DNA of 64,000 nt, taken from NCBI RefSeq assembly GCF_025562755.1, contig NZ_CP103300.1, positions 5,582,501-5,646,500 on the forward strand. The letters run 5' to 3'. The notes under the pieces are model-generated. The model was not told the DNA's origin. It did no database searches and worked only from the letters and a program-made list of their open reading frames with translations. Below, piece by piece: positions 8,352-17,677 of this stretch. How positions within the stretch are numbered: the stretch's first letter is position 1; every line of letters starts with the position of its first letter. Origin of the DNA: Endozoicomonas euniceicola (lineage in GTDB: Bacteria; Pseudomonadota; Gammaproteobacteria; Pseudomonadales; Endozoicomonadaceae). Position numbers and translations under genes: made by a program.

Positions 8352-10607
8352 GTGAATGATCAGGGATTGCAAATAAACAGAATCCGGATGCTGGTTGTTG
8401 GTCTGGGGCTGATTGGCGGCTCGTTTGCGGCAGCGCTGAAAGAGAAAGGGATTTGTCATGAGGTGGCAGGTTATGATCGCAGCCGGGATTCTGTTGAGAT
8501 AGCCTTTGAGAATGGTCTGATTGACCGCCCCTGTTATGATTTGTCCGACGGGATTGCCAGTGCTGATGTGGTTATGCTGGCCGTTCCCATGTTGGCAATG
8601 CCGGCAGTGCTTCAGCAGCTTGTGGATGTGCCGCTTGCAGGCAAAGTAGTTACCGATGTGGGCAGCTGTAAAGGCTCGCTGGTTGAGTCTGCACGGCAGT
8701 TGTTTGGTGAAGTGCCTGCCAGTCTGGTTCCGGGACATCCTATTGCCGGTTCTGAAAAAAGTGGTGTGACAGCCGCCAGGTCTGATCTTTTTAATGGTCA
8801 TAAAGTCATACTGACCCCGCTGCCGCATACTGACATTCATGCTACCGCCTTGATTAAGGCGCTTTGGCAAGCCTGTGGTGCGCATGTTGATAGTATGGAG
8901 GTTGGGCATCACGATGAGGTGCTGGCGCTGACCAGCCACCTGCCTCATTTTCTGGCGTTCTCTCTGGTGGATACTCTGGCCGGTAATCGGGAGAATCAGG
9001 ATATATTTCGTTATGCGGCCGGAGGCTTCCGGGACTTTACGCGGATTGCCGGCAGTGACCCGACCATGTGGCACGATATTGCCCTGGGTAATCGGGACGC
9101 TGTTTTAAAGGCGCTGGATCGTTTCACAGAAGGTCTTGAAGGGCTTCGAAACGCCATAAGAAATGAAGATAGTCAGCACATGCAGGGTATTTTGGAACGG
9201 GCCTCCACGGCTCGACGACACTTTACCAGTATGCTGGAGAGAAGAGCCTATATGACTTCGTTGAATGACACTGAAACTATGAATGAAGCACAACAAACCT
9301 TTGTTGCCCAGCCGAGTGGCAAAGTGACCGGAGAGCTGCGGGTTCCCGGTGATAAGTCTGTTTCCCATCGTTCCATTATGATGGGTGCTTTGGCAGAAGG
9401 CGAAACCACTGTTGATGGTTTTCTGGAAGGTGAAGATGCCATGGCAACGTTACAGGCCTTCCGTGATATGGGGGTGGATATTGAAGGTCCGCACGATGGC
9501 CGGGTCACTATTCACGGCGTGGGGATGCACGGGCTGCAACAACCGACAGGGCCTCTCTATCTGGGTAATGCCGGTACGGCTATGCGTCTTATGGCCGGGC
9601 TGATGGCCGCGCAGTCTTTTGATGTCACCCTGACGGGCGATACGTCTTTATCCGGGCGTCCCATGAACCGGGTGGTTAAGCCTCTCACCGAAATGGGGGC
9701 AAGCATTGAAACCGCGGAGGGTGGGCGTCCACCGCTGGTGATTAAAGGTGGTCAGGCACTGAAAGGTATTCATTATGACTTACCGGTAGCCTCTGCACAG
9801 GTGCAGTCCTGTCTGCTGCTGGCGGGTCTTTACGCTGAAGGGGAGACGTCTACGGTCGCTCCGGGAATTGTCCGTGATCATACGAATCGCATGTTATCCG
9901 GGTTCGGGTATCCTGTGGCGGTGGATGGCGACCGGGTGGCAGTACAGGGCGGACATAAACTGACAGCGACCCGAATTGACGTGCCCGCCGACATTTCATC
10001 TGCGGCTTTTTTTCTCGTAGCAGCCAGTATTGCGGAAGGTTCCGACCTGACCCTTCCTCATGTTGGCATCAATCCAACCCGAACGGGTGTATTGGATATT
10101 CTGCGCCTTATGGGGGCTGATATTACCCTCTCCAACGAAAAGCTGGTGGGCGGTGAGCCTGTTGCGGATATTCGTGTTCGTCATGCGGCTTTGCAAGGCA
10201 TTGAGATTCCTGAGCATCTGGTGCCTCTGGCGATTGATGAGTTCCCGGTACTGTTTGTCGCGGCAGCCTGTGCTGAAGGTGAAACTATTCTGCGCGGCGC
10301 TAAAGAGCTGCGGGTCAAGGAAAGTGACCGGATTCAGGCTATGGCCGATGGCTTACAGGTGCTGGGCATTGATGCGGAAGCATTGCCGGATGGTATGATT
10401 GTCAAAGGCGGTAAGCCGTTTATGGCAGGTACGGTAGAGAGCCATGGTGATCACCGCATTGCCATGGCCTTTGCAGTGGCTTCATTGCGGGCGCAGGGCG
10501 TAATCCGTATTAAAGACTGTGCCAATGTTGCCACCTCATTCCCGAATTTTGTCAGGCTGGCCAGTCATGCTGGTCTGAATTTATCTGTTGAAGGACAAGA
10601 CGAGTGA
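8352..10607 (+). CDS. tyrA-aroA: Fused prephenate dehydrogenase / EPSP synthase
   Basis: One 751-residue polypeptide with two enzymes of the aromatic pathway. Residues 1-300 are NAD(P)-dependent prephenate dehydrogenase: VVGLGLIGGSFAAALK Rossmann loop, DVGSCKG, PGHPIAGSEKSGV. Residues from about 315 are 5-enolpyruvylshikimate-3-phosphate synthase: PGDKSVSHRSIMMGALAEG, LGNAGTAMRLMAGL, LAIDEFPVLFVAAA and ELRVKESDRI. The PGDKSVSHR form with alanines in the SSAAFFLVAAS region looks like the class II type; tolerance to glyphosate was not tested by eye. The fusion occurs in pseudomonads and relatives. Start is GTG 8352, two bases after hisC; the end overlaps cmk by 4 bases. Confidence 0.96.
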   Translation: MNDQGLQINRIRMLVVGLGLIGGSFAAALKEKGICHEVAGYDRSRDSVEIAFENGLIDRPCYDLSDGIASADVVMLAVPMLAMPAVLQQLVDVPLAGKVVTDVGSCKGSLVESARQLFGEVPASLVPGHPIAGSEKSGVTAARSDLFNGHKVILTPLPHTDIHATALIKALWQACGAHVDSMEVGHHDEVLALTSHLPHFLAFSLVDTLAGNRENQDIFRYAAGGFRDFTRIAGSDPTMWHDIALGNRDAVLKALDRFTEGLEGLRNAIRNEDSQHMQGILERASTARRHFTSMLERRAYMTSLNDTETMNEAQQTFVAQPSGKVTGELRVPGDKSVSHRSIMMGALAEGETTVDGFLEGEDAMATLQAFRDMGVDIEGPHDGRVTIHGVGMHGLQQPTGPLYLGNAGTAMRLMAGLMAAQSFDVTLTGDTSLSGRPMNRVVKPLTEMGASIETAEGGRPPLVIKGGQALKGIHYDLPVASAQVQSCLLLAGLYAEGETSTVAPGIVRDHTNRMLSGFGYPVAVDGDRVAVQGGHKLTATRIDVPADISSAAFFLVAASIAEGSDLTLPHVGINPTRTGVLDILRLMGADITLSNEKLVGGEPVADIRVRHAALQGIEIPEHLVPLAIDEFPVLFVAAACAEGETILRGAKELRVKESDRIQAMADGLQVLGIDAEALPDGMIVKGGKPFMAGTVESHGDHRIAMAFAVASLRAQGVIRIKDCANVATSFPNFVRLASHAGLNLSVEGQDE

Positions 10608-11368
10608 GTAACTCTGAAAACCCTGAGCTGGGCGTACAGGATTCTGATCAGAACTCTGACCAAAACTCTGGCGATAAGGCCTACAAGGCGGATGCACCCG
10701 TGGTGACCATTGATGGTCCCAGTGGTTCAGGTAAAGGTACGGTCGCCGCTCTGCTCGCTAAGGAGCTGGGTTGGCACCTGCTTGATAGTGGCGCTCTGTA
10801 TCGCCTGACAGCGCTTGCGGCCATCAATCATGGTGTTGATTTTGCCGACGAGTCTTCTCTTGAGGTGCTGGCTGGTCATCTTGATGTTCAGTTTGAGCCG
10901 GGACAGGATGGAGAGGGCATGACCATTATCCTTGAAGGTGAAACCGTAGGTGCTAATCTGCGAACTGAAGAAGTGGGTGCCAAAGCGTCGAAAGTAGCGA
11001 CTCTGCCAAGGGTTCGTGCTGCCTTGCTGAAGCGTCAGCGTGACTTTGCTCACGGGGCAGGGCTGGTGGCTGATGGTCGTGATATGGGAACGGTTGTGTT
11101 CCCTGCCGCGGACTTCAAGGTTTACCTGACAGCGAGTGCCGAAGAGCGGGCAAAACGTCGACAAAACCAGTTGCAACTGAAAGGGATTGATGCTAGTTTT
11201 GATCAGCTTTTAGCTGACATTCAGGCACGGGATGAACGTGACATGGGTCGTAAGGTGGCTCCGCTCAAACCGGCTGAAGATGCACTGCAACTGGATAGCA
11301 CCCGCCTGACCATTCAGGAAGTATTTAGTCGTATACTCGATGGTATGCGAAACAAAGGTCTTATCTGA
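10604..11368 (+). CDS. cmk: Cytidylate kinase
   Basis: Phosphorylates CMP and dCMP to the diphosphates. The P-loop is TIDGPSGSGKGTVAALLA, followed by LDSGALYRLTA and ADGRDMGTVVFP, all family signatures. The protein has 254 residues, about 25 longer than E. coli Cmk because of a polar N-terminal extension rich in Asp, Gln, Asn and Ser (NPELGVQDSDQNSDQNSGDK). The GTG start overlaps the aroA stop in GTGA, which supports coupling and argues that the extension is real. A strong terminator follows, then rpsA. Confidence 0.95.
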   Translation: MSNSENPELGVQDSDQNSDQNSGDKAYKADAPVVTIDGPSGSGKGTVAALLAKELGWHLLDSGALYRLTALAAINHGVDFADESSLEVLAGHLDVQFEPGQDGEGMTIILEGETVGANLRTEEVGAKASKVATLPRVRAALLKRQRDFAHGAGLVADGRDMGTVVFPAADFKVYLTASAEERAKRRQNQLQLKGIDASFDQLLADIQARDERDMGRKVAPLKPAEDALQLDSTRLTIQEVFSRILDGMRNKGLI

Positions 11369-11412
11369 AGCTTTGCTGTGAATTGGCTTTGAACTAAGCA
11401 TTAGATAATAAC

Positions 11413-11450
11413 GACAGGCTGTCTGGCAAAGTCAGACAGCCTGTTATTTT
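11413..11450 (+). terminator. Terminator after cmk
   Basis: A perfect 13-bp stem (GACAGGCTGTCTG / CAGACAGCCTGTT, one G-T end pair) with a 7-base loop is followed by ATTTTT. It ends the serC-cmk transcription unit and leaves rpsA with its own promoter. Confidence 0.88.
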
Positions 11451-11636
11451 TCCAATACAGGCAACCGGTTGTTGTCTGTATTAACCCCAAAGAGTCCGGA
11501 ATTGGCTGAACGCCAGTGCTTCCAGCTCCGGACTGAATGAAACTAACCCACACTGACTGGCGGTGTGGCCGGCAGGTAGAACAACATCCTGGTACCAGGG
11601 TGCTCTGACTGCACTGTCGAACTGATAGGAATGACC

Positions 11637-13313
11637 ATGAGCGAAAGCTTTGCTGATCTGTTTGAAGAAAGCCTGCAAGAAATCGAAATGAAGCCGGGCG
11701 CTATTGTTAGCGGCCAGGTAATCGATATCGACAACGACTGGGTGACTGTACACGCTGGTCTGAAGTCTGAAGGCGTTATCCCTAAAGCTCAGTTCCTGAA
11801 CGAACAGGGCGAACTGACTATCGCTGTTGGCGATGAAGTTCAGGTAGCTCTGGACGCTGTTGAAGATGGTTTCGGTGAAACTCGTCTGTCTCGTGAAAAA
11901 GCCAAGCGTATGGAAGCTTGGGGCGAGCTGGAAAAAGCCTTCGAAGCTGAAGAAATTGTTAAAGGTGTTATCTCCGGTAAAGTCAAAGGTGGCTTCACTG
12001 TTGACGTTAACACTATCCGTGCGTTCCTGCCTGGTTCTCTGGTTGACGTTCGTCCAGTACGTGACACTGCTCACCTGGAAGGCAAAGAGCTGGAATTCAA
12101 GGTAATCAAGCTGGACCAGAAGCGTAACAACGTTGTTGTTTCCCGTCGTTCCGTACTGGAAGCTGAAAACAGCGCCGAGCGTGAAGAACTGCTGGGTACT
12201 CTGCAGGAAGGTCTGGAAGTTAAAGGTATCGTTAAGAACCTGACCGACTATGGCGCGTTCGTAGACCTGGGCGGTGTTGACGGCCTGCTGCACATCACTG
12301 ACATGGCCTGGAAGCGCATCAAGCATCCTAGCGAAATCGTTAATGTTGGTGACGAAATCAACGTTAAGGTTCTGAAGTTTGACCGTGAGCGCAACCGCGT
12401 ATCTCTGGGTCTGAAGCAGCTGGGTGAAGATCCATGGGTAGCTATCACTAACCGCTTCCCGGAAGGCACCCGTGCTTCCGGTCGCGTAACCAACCTGACT
12501 GACTACGGCTGCTTCGTAGAGCTGGAAGAAGGTGTTGAAGGTCTGGTACACGTTTCTGAAATGGACTGGACCAACAAGAACATCCACCCATCCAAAGTGG
12601 TTGCTCTGGGTGACGAAGTTGAAGTTCAGGTTCTGGACATCGACGAAGAGCGTCGTCGTATCTCCCTGGGTATCAAGCAGTGCAAGACCAACCCATGGGA
12701 AGACTTCTCCGGTTCCTTCAACAAGGGCGACAAGCTGGCCGGTAAGATCAAGTCTATCACTGACTTCGGTATCTTCATCGGTCTGGACGGTGGCATCGAC
12801 GGTCTGGTTCACCTGTCTGACATCTCCTGGAATGAAGCTGGTGAAGAAGCTGTTCGTCAGTACCGTAAGGGCGACGAAGTTGAAGCCGTTATCCTGGCTA
12901 TCGACGCTGAGCGCGAGCGTATCTCCCTGGGTATCAAGCAGCTGTCAGAAGATCCGTTCAACGCCTTCGCTGGCCTGAACGAGAAGGGTACCATCGTTAA
13001 GGGTACTGTTAAGGAAGTCACTGCTAAAGCGGCTACCATCGAACTGGCTGAAGACGTACTGGCTACTCTGAAAGCTTCCGAAATCAGCCGTGACCGCGTT
13101 GAAGACGCGACTAACGTTCTGAAGGAAGGCGAAGAAGTAGAAGCTCGCATCATCAGCATCGATCGTAAGAACCGCAACATCAGCCTGTCCATCAAAGCGA
13201 AGGACGAAGCTGAAGATAAAGCAGCTATCAAGGAACTGCGCAGTGCAGCTCCTGAAGCTTCCGGTCCTACCACTATCGGTGACCTGATCAAGGCTCAGAT
13301 GGAAAGCAAATAA
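11637..13313 (+). CDS. rpsA: 30S ribosomal protein S1
   Basis: S1 binds mRNA at the 30S subunit and helps place messages lacking a strong Shine-Dalgarno site. The 558-residue protein begins SESFADLFEESLQEIE and carries six S1 RNA-binding domains at about residues 20-90, 105-172, 190-260, 275-347, 362-434 and 450-520, recognisable by repeats such as GAFVDLGGVDGLLHITD and GIFIGLDGGIDGLVHLS. I choose ATG 11637 over the in-frame ATG at 11631 because AGGA at 11627-11630 is then correctly spaced. Codon use is strongly biased, as expected for a highly expressed gene. The roughly 185-base leader may carry autoregulatory structure; I cannot define it. Confidence 0.98.
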   Translation: MSESFADLFEESLQEIEMKPGAIVSGQVIDIDNDWVTVHAGLKSEGVIPKAQFLNEQGELTIAVGDEVQVALDAVEDGFGETRLSREKAKRMEAWGELEKAFEAEEIVKGVISGKVKGGFTVDVNTIRAFLPGSLVDVRPVRDTAHLEGKELEFKVIKLDQKRNNVVVSRRSVLEAENSAEREELLGTLQEGLEVKGIVKNLTDYGAFVDLGGVDGLLHITDMAWKRIKHPSEIVNVGDEINVKVLKFDRERNRVSLGLKQLGEDPWVAITNRFPEGTRASGRVTNLTDYGCFVELEEGVEGLVHVSEMDWTNKNIHPSKVVALGDEVEVQVLDIDEERRRISLGIKQCKTNPWEDFSGSFNKGDKLAGKIKSITDFGIFIGLDGGIDGLVHLSDISWNEAGEEAVRQYRKGDEVEAVILAIDAERERISLGIKQLSEDPFNAFAGLNEKGTIVKGTVKEVTAKAATIELAEDVLATLKASEISRDRVEDATNVLKEGEEVEARIISIDRKNRNISLSIKAKDEAEDKAAIKELRSAAPEASGPTTIGDLIKAQMESK

Positions 13314-13349
13314 GGTTAAAATAATCTGATTGCTAAGCCATAAAGCTTG

Positions 13350-13385
13350 AAAAAAACCGCAGGAGAGATTCTGCGGTTTTTTTTC
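13350..13385 (+). terminator. rpsA terminator
   Basis: An A run, the stem ACCGCAG / CTGCGGT around a short GAGAGATT-type loop, and then eight or more T residues form a strong intrinsic terminator 37 bases after rpsA. Confidence 0.9.
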
Positions 13386-13602
13386 GCCTGCTGAAAATGT
13401 AAGAGGTAATTTCAGCAAGCTAATCAATAGCTTGCTTGATTTCTTGATTTGGGTTAGCTAGGGTAGGAAACGTCTGTACTGGCTTCATGTCCTAAATCGC
13501 TGGTAAATCACAAAGAACTTTAAATGGTTGGTGTTTTCGCATTTCAATGGTTAACGGGCTTTGAAATTCGATACCATCAGGGAGTGACAGGGGAAAGGAA
13601 CC

Positions 13603-13893
13603 ATGGCAATAACCCGGTCTGAGTTGATTGAGCGGCTTGCTGAACAGCAACATCAATTGGCGGTAAAAGACGTCGAACTGGCCATCAAAGCAATAATAGA
13701 ACAAATGTCACAATCGCTGGCTAACGGAGAGCGTGTTGAAATTCGCGGCTTTGGCAGCTTTTCACTTCATTATCGAGCACCGAGAGTTGGCAGAAATCCA
13801 AAAACCGGAGAGTCGGTTTCTCTGGCAGGGAAATACGTCCCGCATTTCAAACCTGGCAAAGAAATGCGTGACAGGGTGAATAGTTCCATGTGA
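13603..13893 (+). CDS. ihfB: Integration host factor beta subunit
   Basis: HU-family DNA-bending protein that pairs with IHF-alpha and acts in recombination, replication and transcription. The 96 residues include the family motif GFGSFSLHYRAPRVGRNPKTG, with the DNA-intercalating proline in RNPKTG, and the helical start TRSELIERLAEQ. GGAAAGGA lies just before the ATG. rpsA-ihfB is the normal order. IHF assists spacer integration in type I CRISPR systems, but no link to this window's type III arrays can be read from sequence. Confidence 0.96.
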   Translation: MAITRSELIERLAEQQHQLAVKDVELAIKAIIEQMSQSLANGERVEIRGFGSFSLHYRAPRVGRNPKTGESVSLAGKYVPHFKPGKEMRDRVNSSM

Positions 13894-13997
13894 GTCGTTC
13901 CATGTAAATAGTCACGTTTTTTAATCTTTTTTTCACCGGTATGACCGGATAGCTGGTCCATCGGGGCTGGTCACTTAATTTGGAGTTTGTTGTTACT

Positions 13998-14318
13998 ATG
14001 GTTTCAGTGCTGGGAGCTTGGCTGAAGCGCTTACTGGTATTATTTCTGCTAGTTATCCTGTTGGTCATACTGGTCAACTTTGTGATCAGTAATCCGCAGC
14101 CGGTTGATTTCCAATTGGCCGGTATGCAATTGCCTGAACTGAAGGCTTCAACAGCGGTTATTGCTGCATTTATTGTTGGTGGAGTCTGTGGTCTGTTGGT
14201 GTCTATGGTGGCGATTGGACGTTTGCGTCTGGCGAATGCCAGCTTCCAGCGTAAGCTGGGACGTCGGGATGCAGAGCTGCAGAAGCTGAGAGCAAACGCC
14301 CTCAAGGAACTGAGTTAA
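13998..14318 (+). CDS. lapA: LapA family inner-membrane protein
   Basis: A 106-residue protein with two membrane helices (about residues 10-32 and 53-78) and a charged, coiled-coil-like tail ending LQKLRANALKELS. This is the DUF1049/LapA architecture, and the gene overlaps lapB by one base, its usual partner in lipopolysaccharide assembly control. A TTG at 13980 could add six residues; I prefer ATG 13998 because the first helix then starts cleanly. Confidence 0.85.
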   Translation: MVSVLGAWLKRLLVLFLLVILLVILVNFVISNPQPVDFQLAGMQLPELKASTAVIAAFIVGGVCGLLVSMVAIGRLRLANASFQRKLGRRDAELQKLRANALKELS

Positions 14319-15496
14319 TGCCTGATGTTGCACTGCTGGCTCTTATCGTAGTGGCCATGCTGGCAGGTTATCTGTTGGGTCGAAGGGATCTTCGAAAAAA
14401 GAATCACTCCCAGTCTTCCGGTCAAGCTCTTTCCAAAGAATACTTTGTGGGGCTGAATTATCTGTTGAATGAACAGACCGATGAGGCCATTGAAACCTTT
14501 ATCAAAGCGCTTGATCTGAATAACGACACCGTTGATACCTATCTGGCACTGGGTAGCCTGTTTGCCCGGCGTGGCGAGGTAGAAAAATCCATTCGTGTGC
14601 ATCAGGACCTTCTGGCCAGGCCAAGCCTTACGTCTTCACAATCCCTTCGGGTCCAGCTGGAACTGGCAAAAGATTTTATGCAGGCGGGTTTACTGGATCG
14701 TGCTGAAGCCATGCTGGCTGACATGGCCAGAAATAATCATGAGTATCGCCTTGAAGCTTTGCAGCAGCTGCTCAAAATCTACGAGCTGGAGCGAGAATGG
14801 ACCAAGGCTGTCGCCGTCGGTGAAGAGTTGCGTAAAACCGGTGCGGATCGGTATGCAGTGGTTCTGGCGCACTTTTACTGTGAGGGTGCGTTGATCTGTT
14901 TGAACCGTAACGACCGGGTTTCTGCCAGAAAGGCCATTCGTCAGGCGTTCACGCGGGATAAAAACTGTGTCAGGGCTTCGTTACTGTTGGCGCGAATGGA
15001 GTTTGATGATGGCCGTTACCGGGATTGTATAAAAGCGCTTGAGAAGGTTGCGCAGCAAAATAGCCATTATGTTCCGCTGACTCTGGAGTTGTTAGAGCAG
15101 GCTTATGGCCGGCTGGGTAATGTTCGTGGCTTTACTGCTTTTCTTGGACGTTGCCTTATTGAAAGGCCAGGCGGAGCGGTGATCCTTGCCATGACAAAAG
15201 TTCTGGCCAGTGATCGGGGCGATGAGCAGGCATTAAGATTTCTGACCGGCCAGCTGGGTAAAAATCCTTCCCTGAAAGGTTTGAATGCTCTTATGACTCT
15301 GCAACTGAGAAATCCTGCCGTCGGGAGTTTGCAGAGCATTCGTCTGTTGAAAGAGATGACGGATAAAATGCTTGAGCTTAAGCCAGTTTATCAGTGCAAT
15401 TCCTGTGGTTTTTCCGGAAAGGAAATGCACTGGATGTGTCCGGGGTGTCATTCGTGGGGAGCCATTGCGCCGGTGCAGGGGATTGAGGGTGAGTGA
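14318..15496 (+). CDS. lapB: Lipopolysaccharide assembly protein LapB
   Basis: LapB (YciM) is a membrane-anchored TPR protein that, with FtsH, sets LpxC level and so lipopolysaccharide synthesis. The 392 residues show an N-terminal anchor (LLALIVVAMLAGYLLGRRD), TPR repeats from about residue 45 to 340, and a C-terminal rubredoxin-like metal knuckle with CNSCGF and CPGCHSWG. All four cysteines are present. The start ATG shares its A with the lapA stop codon. Length and layout match E. coli LapB (389 residues). Confidence 0.95.
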   Translation: MPDVALLALIVVAMLAGYLLGRRDLRKKNHSQSSGQALSKEYFVGLNYLLNEQTDEAIETFIKALDLNNDTVDTYLALGSLFARRGEVEKSIRVHQDLLARPSLTSSQSLRVQLELAKDFMQAGLLDRAEAMLADMARNNHEYRLEALQQLLKIYELEREWTKAVAVGEELRKTGADRYAVVLAHFYCEGALICLNRNDRVSARKAIRQAFTRDKNCVRASLLLARMEFDDGRYRDCIKALEKVAQQNSHYVPLTLELLEQAYGRLGNVRGFTAFLGRCLIERPGGAVILAMTKVLASDRGDEQALRFLTGQLGKNPSLKGLNALMTLQLRNPAVGSLQSIRLLKEMTDKMLELKPVYQCNSCGFSGKEMHWMCPGCHSWGAIAPVQGIEGE

Positions 15497-15588
15497 GGCT
15501 TTGCACAGTCGATCAAATTAATCTAAACCTTTAAGTAAGAGCTTGCTTGCAGGCTCGTTTCTTTTTAAGGCGTTGAAGGAGCAAAGCC

Positions 15589-15870
15589 ATGAGAAAGACA
15601 ATTACCGCACTTCTTACTTCACTGTTTCTTTCCTTTTCGATTCCTCTTTTTGCTGAGCAATCGGTTCAGTCCGGGAAGGTTAATGTTAATCAGGCGACGG
15701 TTCAGCAGCTCAATGAGTCATTGGTGGGTGTAGGTCCGAAGATAGCCCGGGAAATTGTTAACCATCGAAAATCTCATGGGGCATTTCAGTCAATGGAAGA
15801 TCTCGATAAGGTGAAATACATAGGCTCAGTATTATTAGAAAAGAATAAAGATAAGATTGTGTTTGATTAA
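15589..15870 (+). CDS. Secreted ComEA-like helix-hairpin-helix protein
   Basis: A 93-residue protein with a signal peptide (ITALLTSLFLSFSIPLFAEQ, cleavage near residue 22) and one helix-hairpin-helix pair: VNVNQATVQQLNE followed by VGVGPKIAREIVNHRK and MEDLDKVKYIG. This is the ComEA family of periplasmic DNA-binding proteins, used in DNA uptake in competent species; similar small proteins occur in many gammaproteobacteria with no shown competence. It has its own terminator 23 bases downstream. Confidence 0.88.
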   Translation: MRKTITALLTSLFLSFSIPLFAEQSVQSGKVNVNQATVQQLNESLVGVGPKIAREIVNHRKSHGAFQSMEDLDKVKYIGSVLLEKNKDKIVFD

Positions 15871-15892
15871 ATAAAGCAGCGATTAAATGTCA

Positions 15893-15930
15893 GACGCCAT
15901 GTTCACATTGATGAGCATGGCGTTTTTTTT
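15893..15930 (+). terminator. Terminator after comEA-like gene
   Basis: Stem ACGCCATG / CATGGCGT (8 bp), 13-base loop, then eight T residues. A clear intrinsic terminator. Confidence 0.88.
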
Positions 15931-16005
15931 GATATGGATTGACGGCTTATGCTGATGCGCTGATAAGTTGACAGTGTAAGCAGATACGAACAATGGAGAG
16001 CTCAA

Positions 16006-17307
16006 ATGAAGCCTGTCACCATGGTTATCATTGGTGCTGGTAGTCGCGGTAGAGCGTATGCCCGCTATGCCCTGGAGCATCCTGAACAGTTGCAGATTGT
16101 GGCCGTCGCGGAGCCAGGAGAAGAGTATCGGGCGCACCTGGCAGAACAGCATAATATCAGACCGGACAGGGTTTACAGTGACTGGCAGGCACTGAGAAAG
16201 TGCAAAAAGGTGGCTGATGCAGTTGCTATCTGTACTCAGGATGATTTGCATAAAGAGCCGGCAGTGGCGATGGCGAAGAAGGGTTATCACTTGCTTCTGG
16301 AAAAACCCATGTCAGTGAACCCGGACGATTGCCAGGCGATAGTTGATGCGGTTAAAGCCCACAAGGTTATGTTGAGTGTCTGCCATGTGCTGCGTTACAC
16401 CCCCTACACCGTGCGTTTAAAAAACTTGTTAGACAGTGGTGTTATTGGAGATATCTGTTCTATTCAGCATCTGGAGCCGGTAGGGTATTGGCATCAGGCA
16501 CATGCATTTGTCAGGGGCAACTGGTCGAAGGAGGCTGTCAGTGCTCCCATGTTAATGTCCAAAGCCTGTCATGATCTCGACTGGTTAAGATATCTGGCCG
16601 GAAAGTCCTGTCTGCAGATTTCCTCCTTTGGACAGCTAAGCCACTTTCGTCAGGAACAGAAGCCCGCAGGTGGCAGTGATCGTTGTCTGGATTGCAAGCT
16701 TTCCGAAACCTGTCCCTACTCAGCTCAGAATATTTACCTTTACAATGTTTATAAGCCCCGTGTGGGTAACAATACCACTGAAAAGCTATTCGTTGGTGGT
16801 TCTGTTAAGCAGTGGCCATGGGACGTGTTGACGCCAGAGCCCTCTTACGAGACGATTATTGAAGCTCTGCGTACCGGCCCTTACGGCCGTTGTGTTTATG
16901 CCTGTGATAACGATGTTGTCGATCATCAGGTGGTGAATATGCAATTTGAAGGTGGCATGACGGCCTCATTCACCATGACCGCTTTTATCCCTATGACTGA
17001 TCGGAAGACCAGTATATTTGGCAGTCGGGGGAGGATTGAAGGCGATGGCAGAAAGCTGTACTGGTACGATTTTCTTTCCCGTACGGAAACGGTTTATGAT
17101 ACGCATGCCTTTGCAGGTAGTTCTGCGGCCGGGGGGCATGCAGGAGGCGATGAGGCATTGATGAAGGCATTTGTGGCTGCGGTAGCCAACAATGATCCTT
17201 CCTATATTTTGAGTGGTCCTGATGAAACGATGGAAAGCCATCGGATGGTTTTTGCTGCCGAACAGGCGCGTCGGGAAAATCGTGTCATCAGTCTTCAATG
17301 CCTATAA
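16006..17307 (+). CDS. Gfo/Idh/MocA family oxidoreductase
   Basis: NAD(P)-dependent sugar or polyol dehydrogenase family. The 433 residues start with the Rossmann motif MVIIGAGSRGRAYARYA, carry the family motif LLLEKPMSVNPDDC near residue 97, and have the C-terminal beta-sheet domain with HQVVNMQFEGGMTASFTMTAF. Between them lies a cysteine-rich stretch, CLDCKLSETCPYSA (about residues 226-239), seen in a subgroup of this family, perhaps metal binding. Substrate cannot be told. It is a single gene between two terminators. Confidence 0.88.
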   Translation: MKPVTMVIIGAGSRGRAYARYALEHPEQLQIVAVAEPGEEYRAHLAEQHNIRPDRVYSDWQALRKCKKVADAVAICTQDDLHKEPAVAMAKKGYHLLLEKPMSVNPDDCQAIVDAVKAHKVMLSVCHVLRYTPYTVRLKNLLDSGVIGDICSIQHLEPVGYWHQAHAFVRGNWSKEAVSAPMLMSKACHDLDWLRYLAGKSCLQISSFGQLSHFRQEQKPAGGSDRCLDCKLSETCPYSAQNIYLYNVYKPRVGNNTTEKLFVGGSVKQWPWDVLTPEPSYETIIEALRTGPYGRCVYACDNDVVDHQVVNMQFEGGMTASFTMTAFIPMTDRKTSIFGSRGRIEGDGRKLYWYDFLSRTETVYDTHAFAGSSAAGGHAGGDEALMKAFVAAVANNDPSYILSGPDETMESHRMVFAAEQARRENRVISLQCL

Positions 17308-17353
17308 AAAAGGTGTGGAAAGATAACCCGTAATGCAGTTTTATCTTTCCACA
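17302..17353 (-). terminator. Terminator of the RRM gene (minus strand)
   Basis: A perfect 13-bp stem (TGTGGAAAGATAA at 17314-17326 and its complement at 17341-17353). Read leftward it is followed by CC and a T run, so it ends the RRM gene; it may also stop rightward transcription from the oxidoreductase gene. Confidence 0.75.
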
Positions 17354-17374
17354 AATGAATAATTGCAATGGTTA

Positions 17375-17677
17375 TTATTGATTGAAACGGCGGTTGTTAT
17401 GATTCTGATTATTGTTTCTGCCTCCACCGTTTCTTTCAGTAGCAAAATTAACCCGCATGTTACGGCCATTGAGTTCTTTTCCGTCCATGCTGAGTGCTGA
17501 ATCGGCGGATTCTTTTTCAGCAAATGTGACGAAGGCAAAGCCACGGGACCGACCGGTTTCACGGTCAATAATCACACGGATTTCATCAATTTCACCAAAT
17601 TGTTCGAAAGCAATCTGCAGATCGTTTTCGTTGGCGCTAAAAGGCAGGTTACCTACAAACAGTTTGTTCTGTTGCAT
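17375..17677 (-). CDS. RRM-type RNA-binding protein
   Basis: A 100-residue protein made of one RNA recognition motif and a glycine/asparagine/arginine-rich tail (ERNGGGRNNNQNHNNRRFNQ). RNP2 is LFVGNL and RNP1 is RGFAFVTF, both canonical. The ATG at 17677 follows GGAGA and yields MQQNKLFVGNLPFS, the family start; upstream in-frame codons would add an unrelated stretch. Small proteins of this sort are often cold-inducible RNA chaperones; the roughly 425-base upstream gap could hold a long leader, but no regulation is shown. Confidence 0.92.
   Translation of the reverse strand: MQQNKLFVGNLPFSANENDLQIAFEQFGEIDEIRVIIDRETGRSRGFAFVTFAEKESADSALSMDGKELNGRNMRVNFATERNGGGRNNNQNHNNRRFNQ

Noticed and set aside
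11481..12812. 443-residue minus-strand open frame opposite rpsA
   Set aside because: It is a by-product of the biased codon use of rpsA, with no ribosome site or motif.
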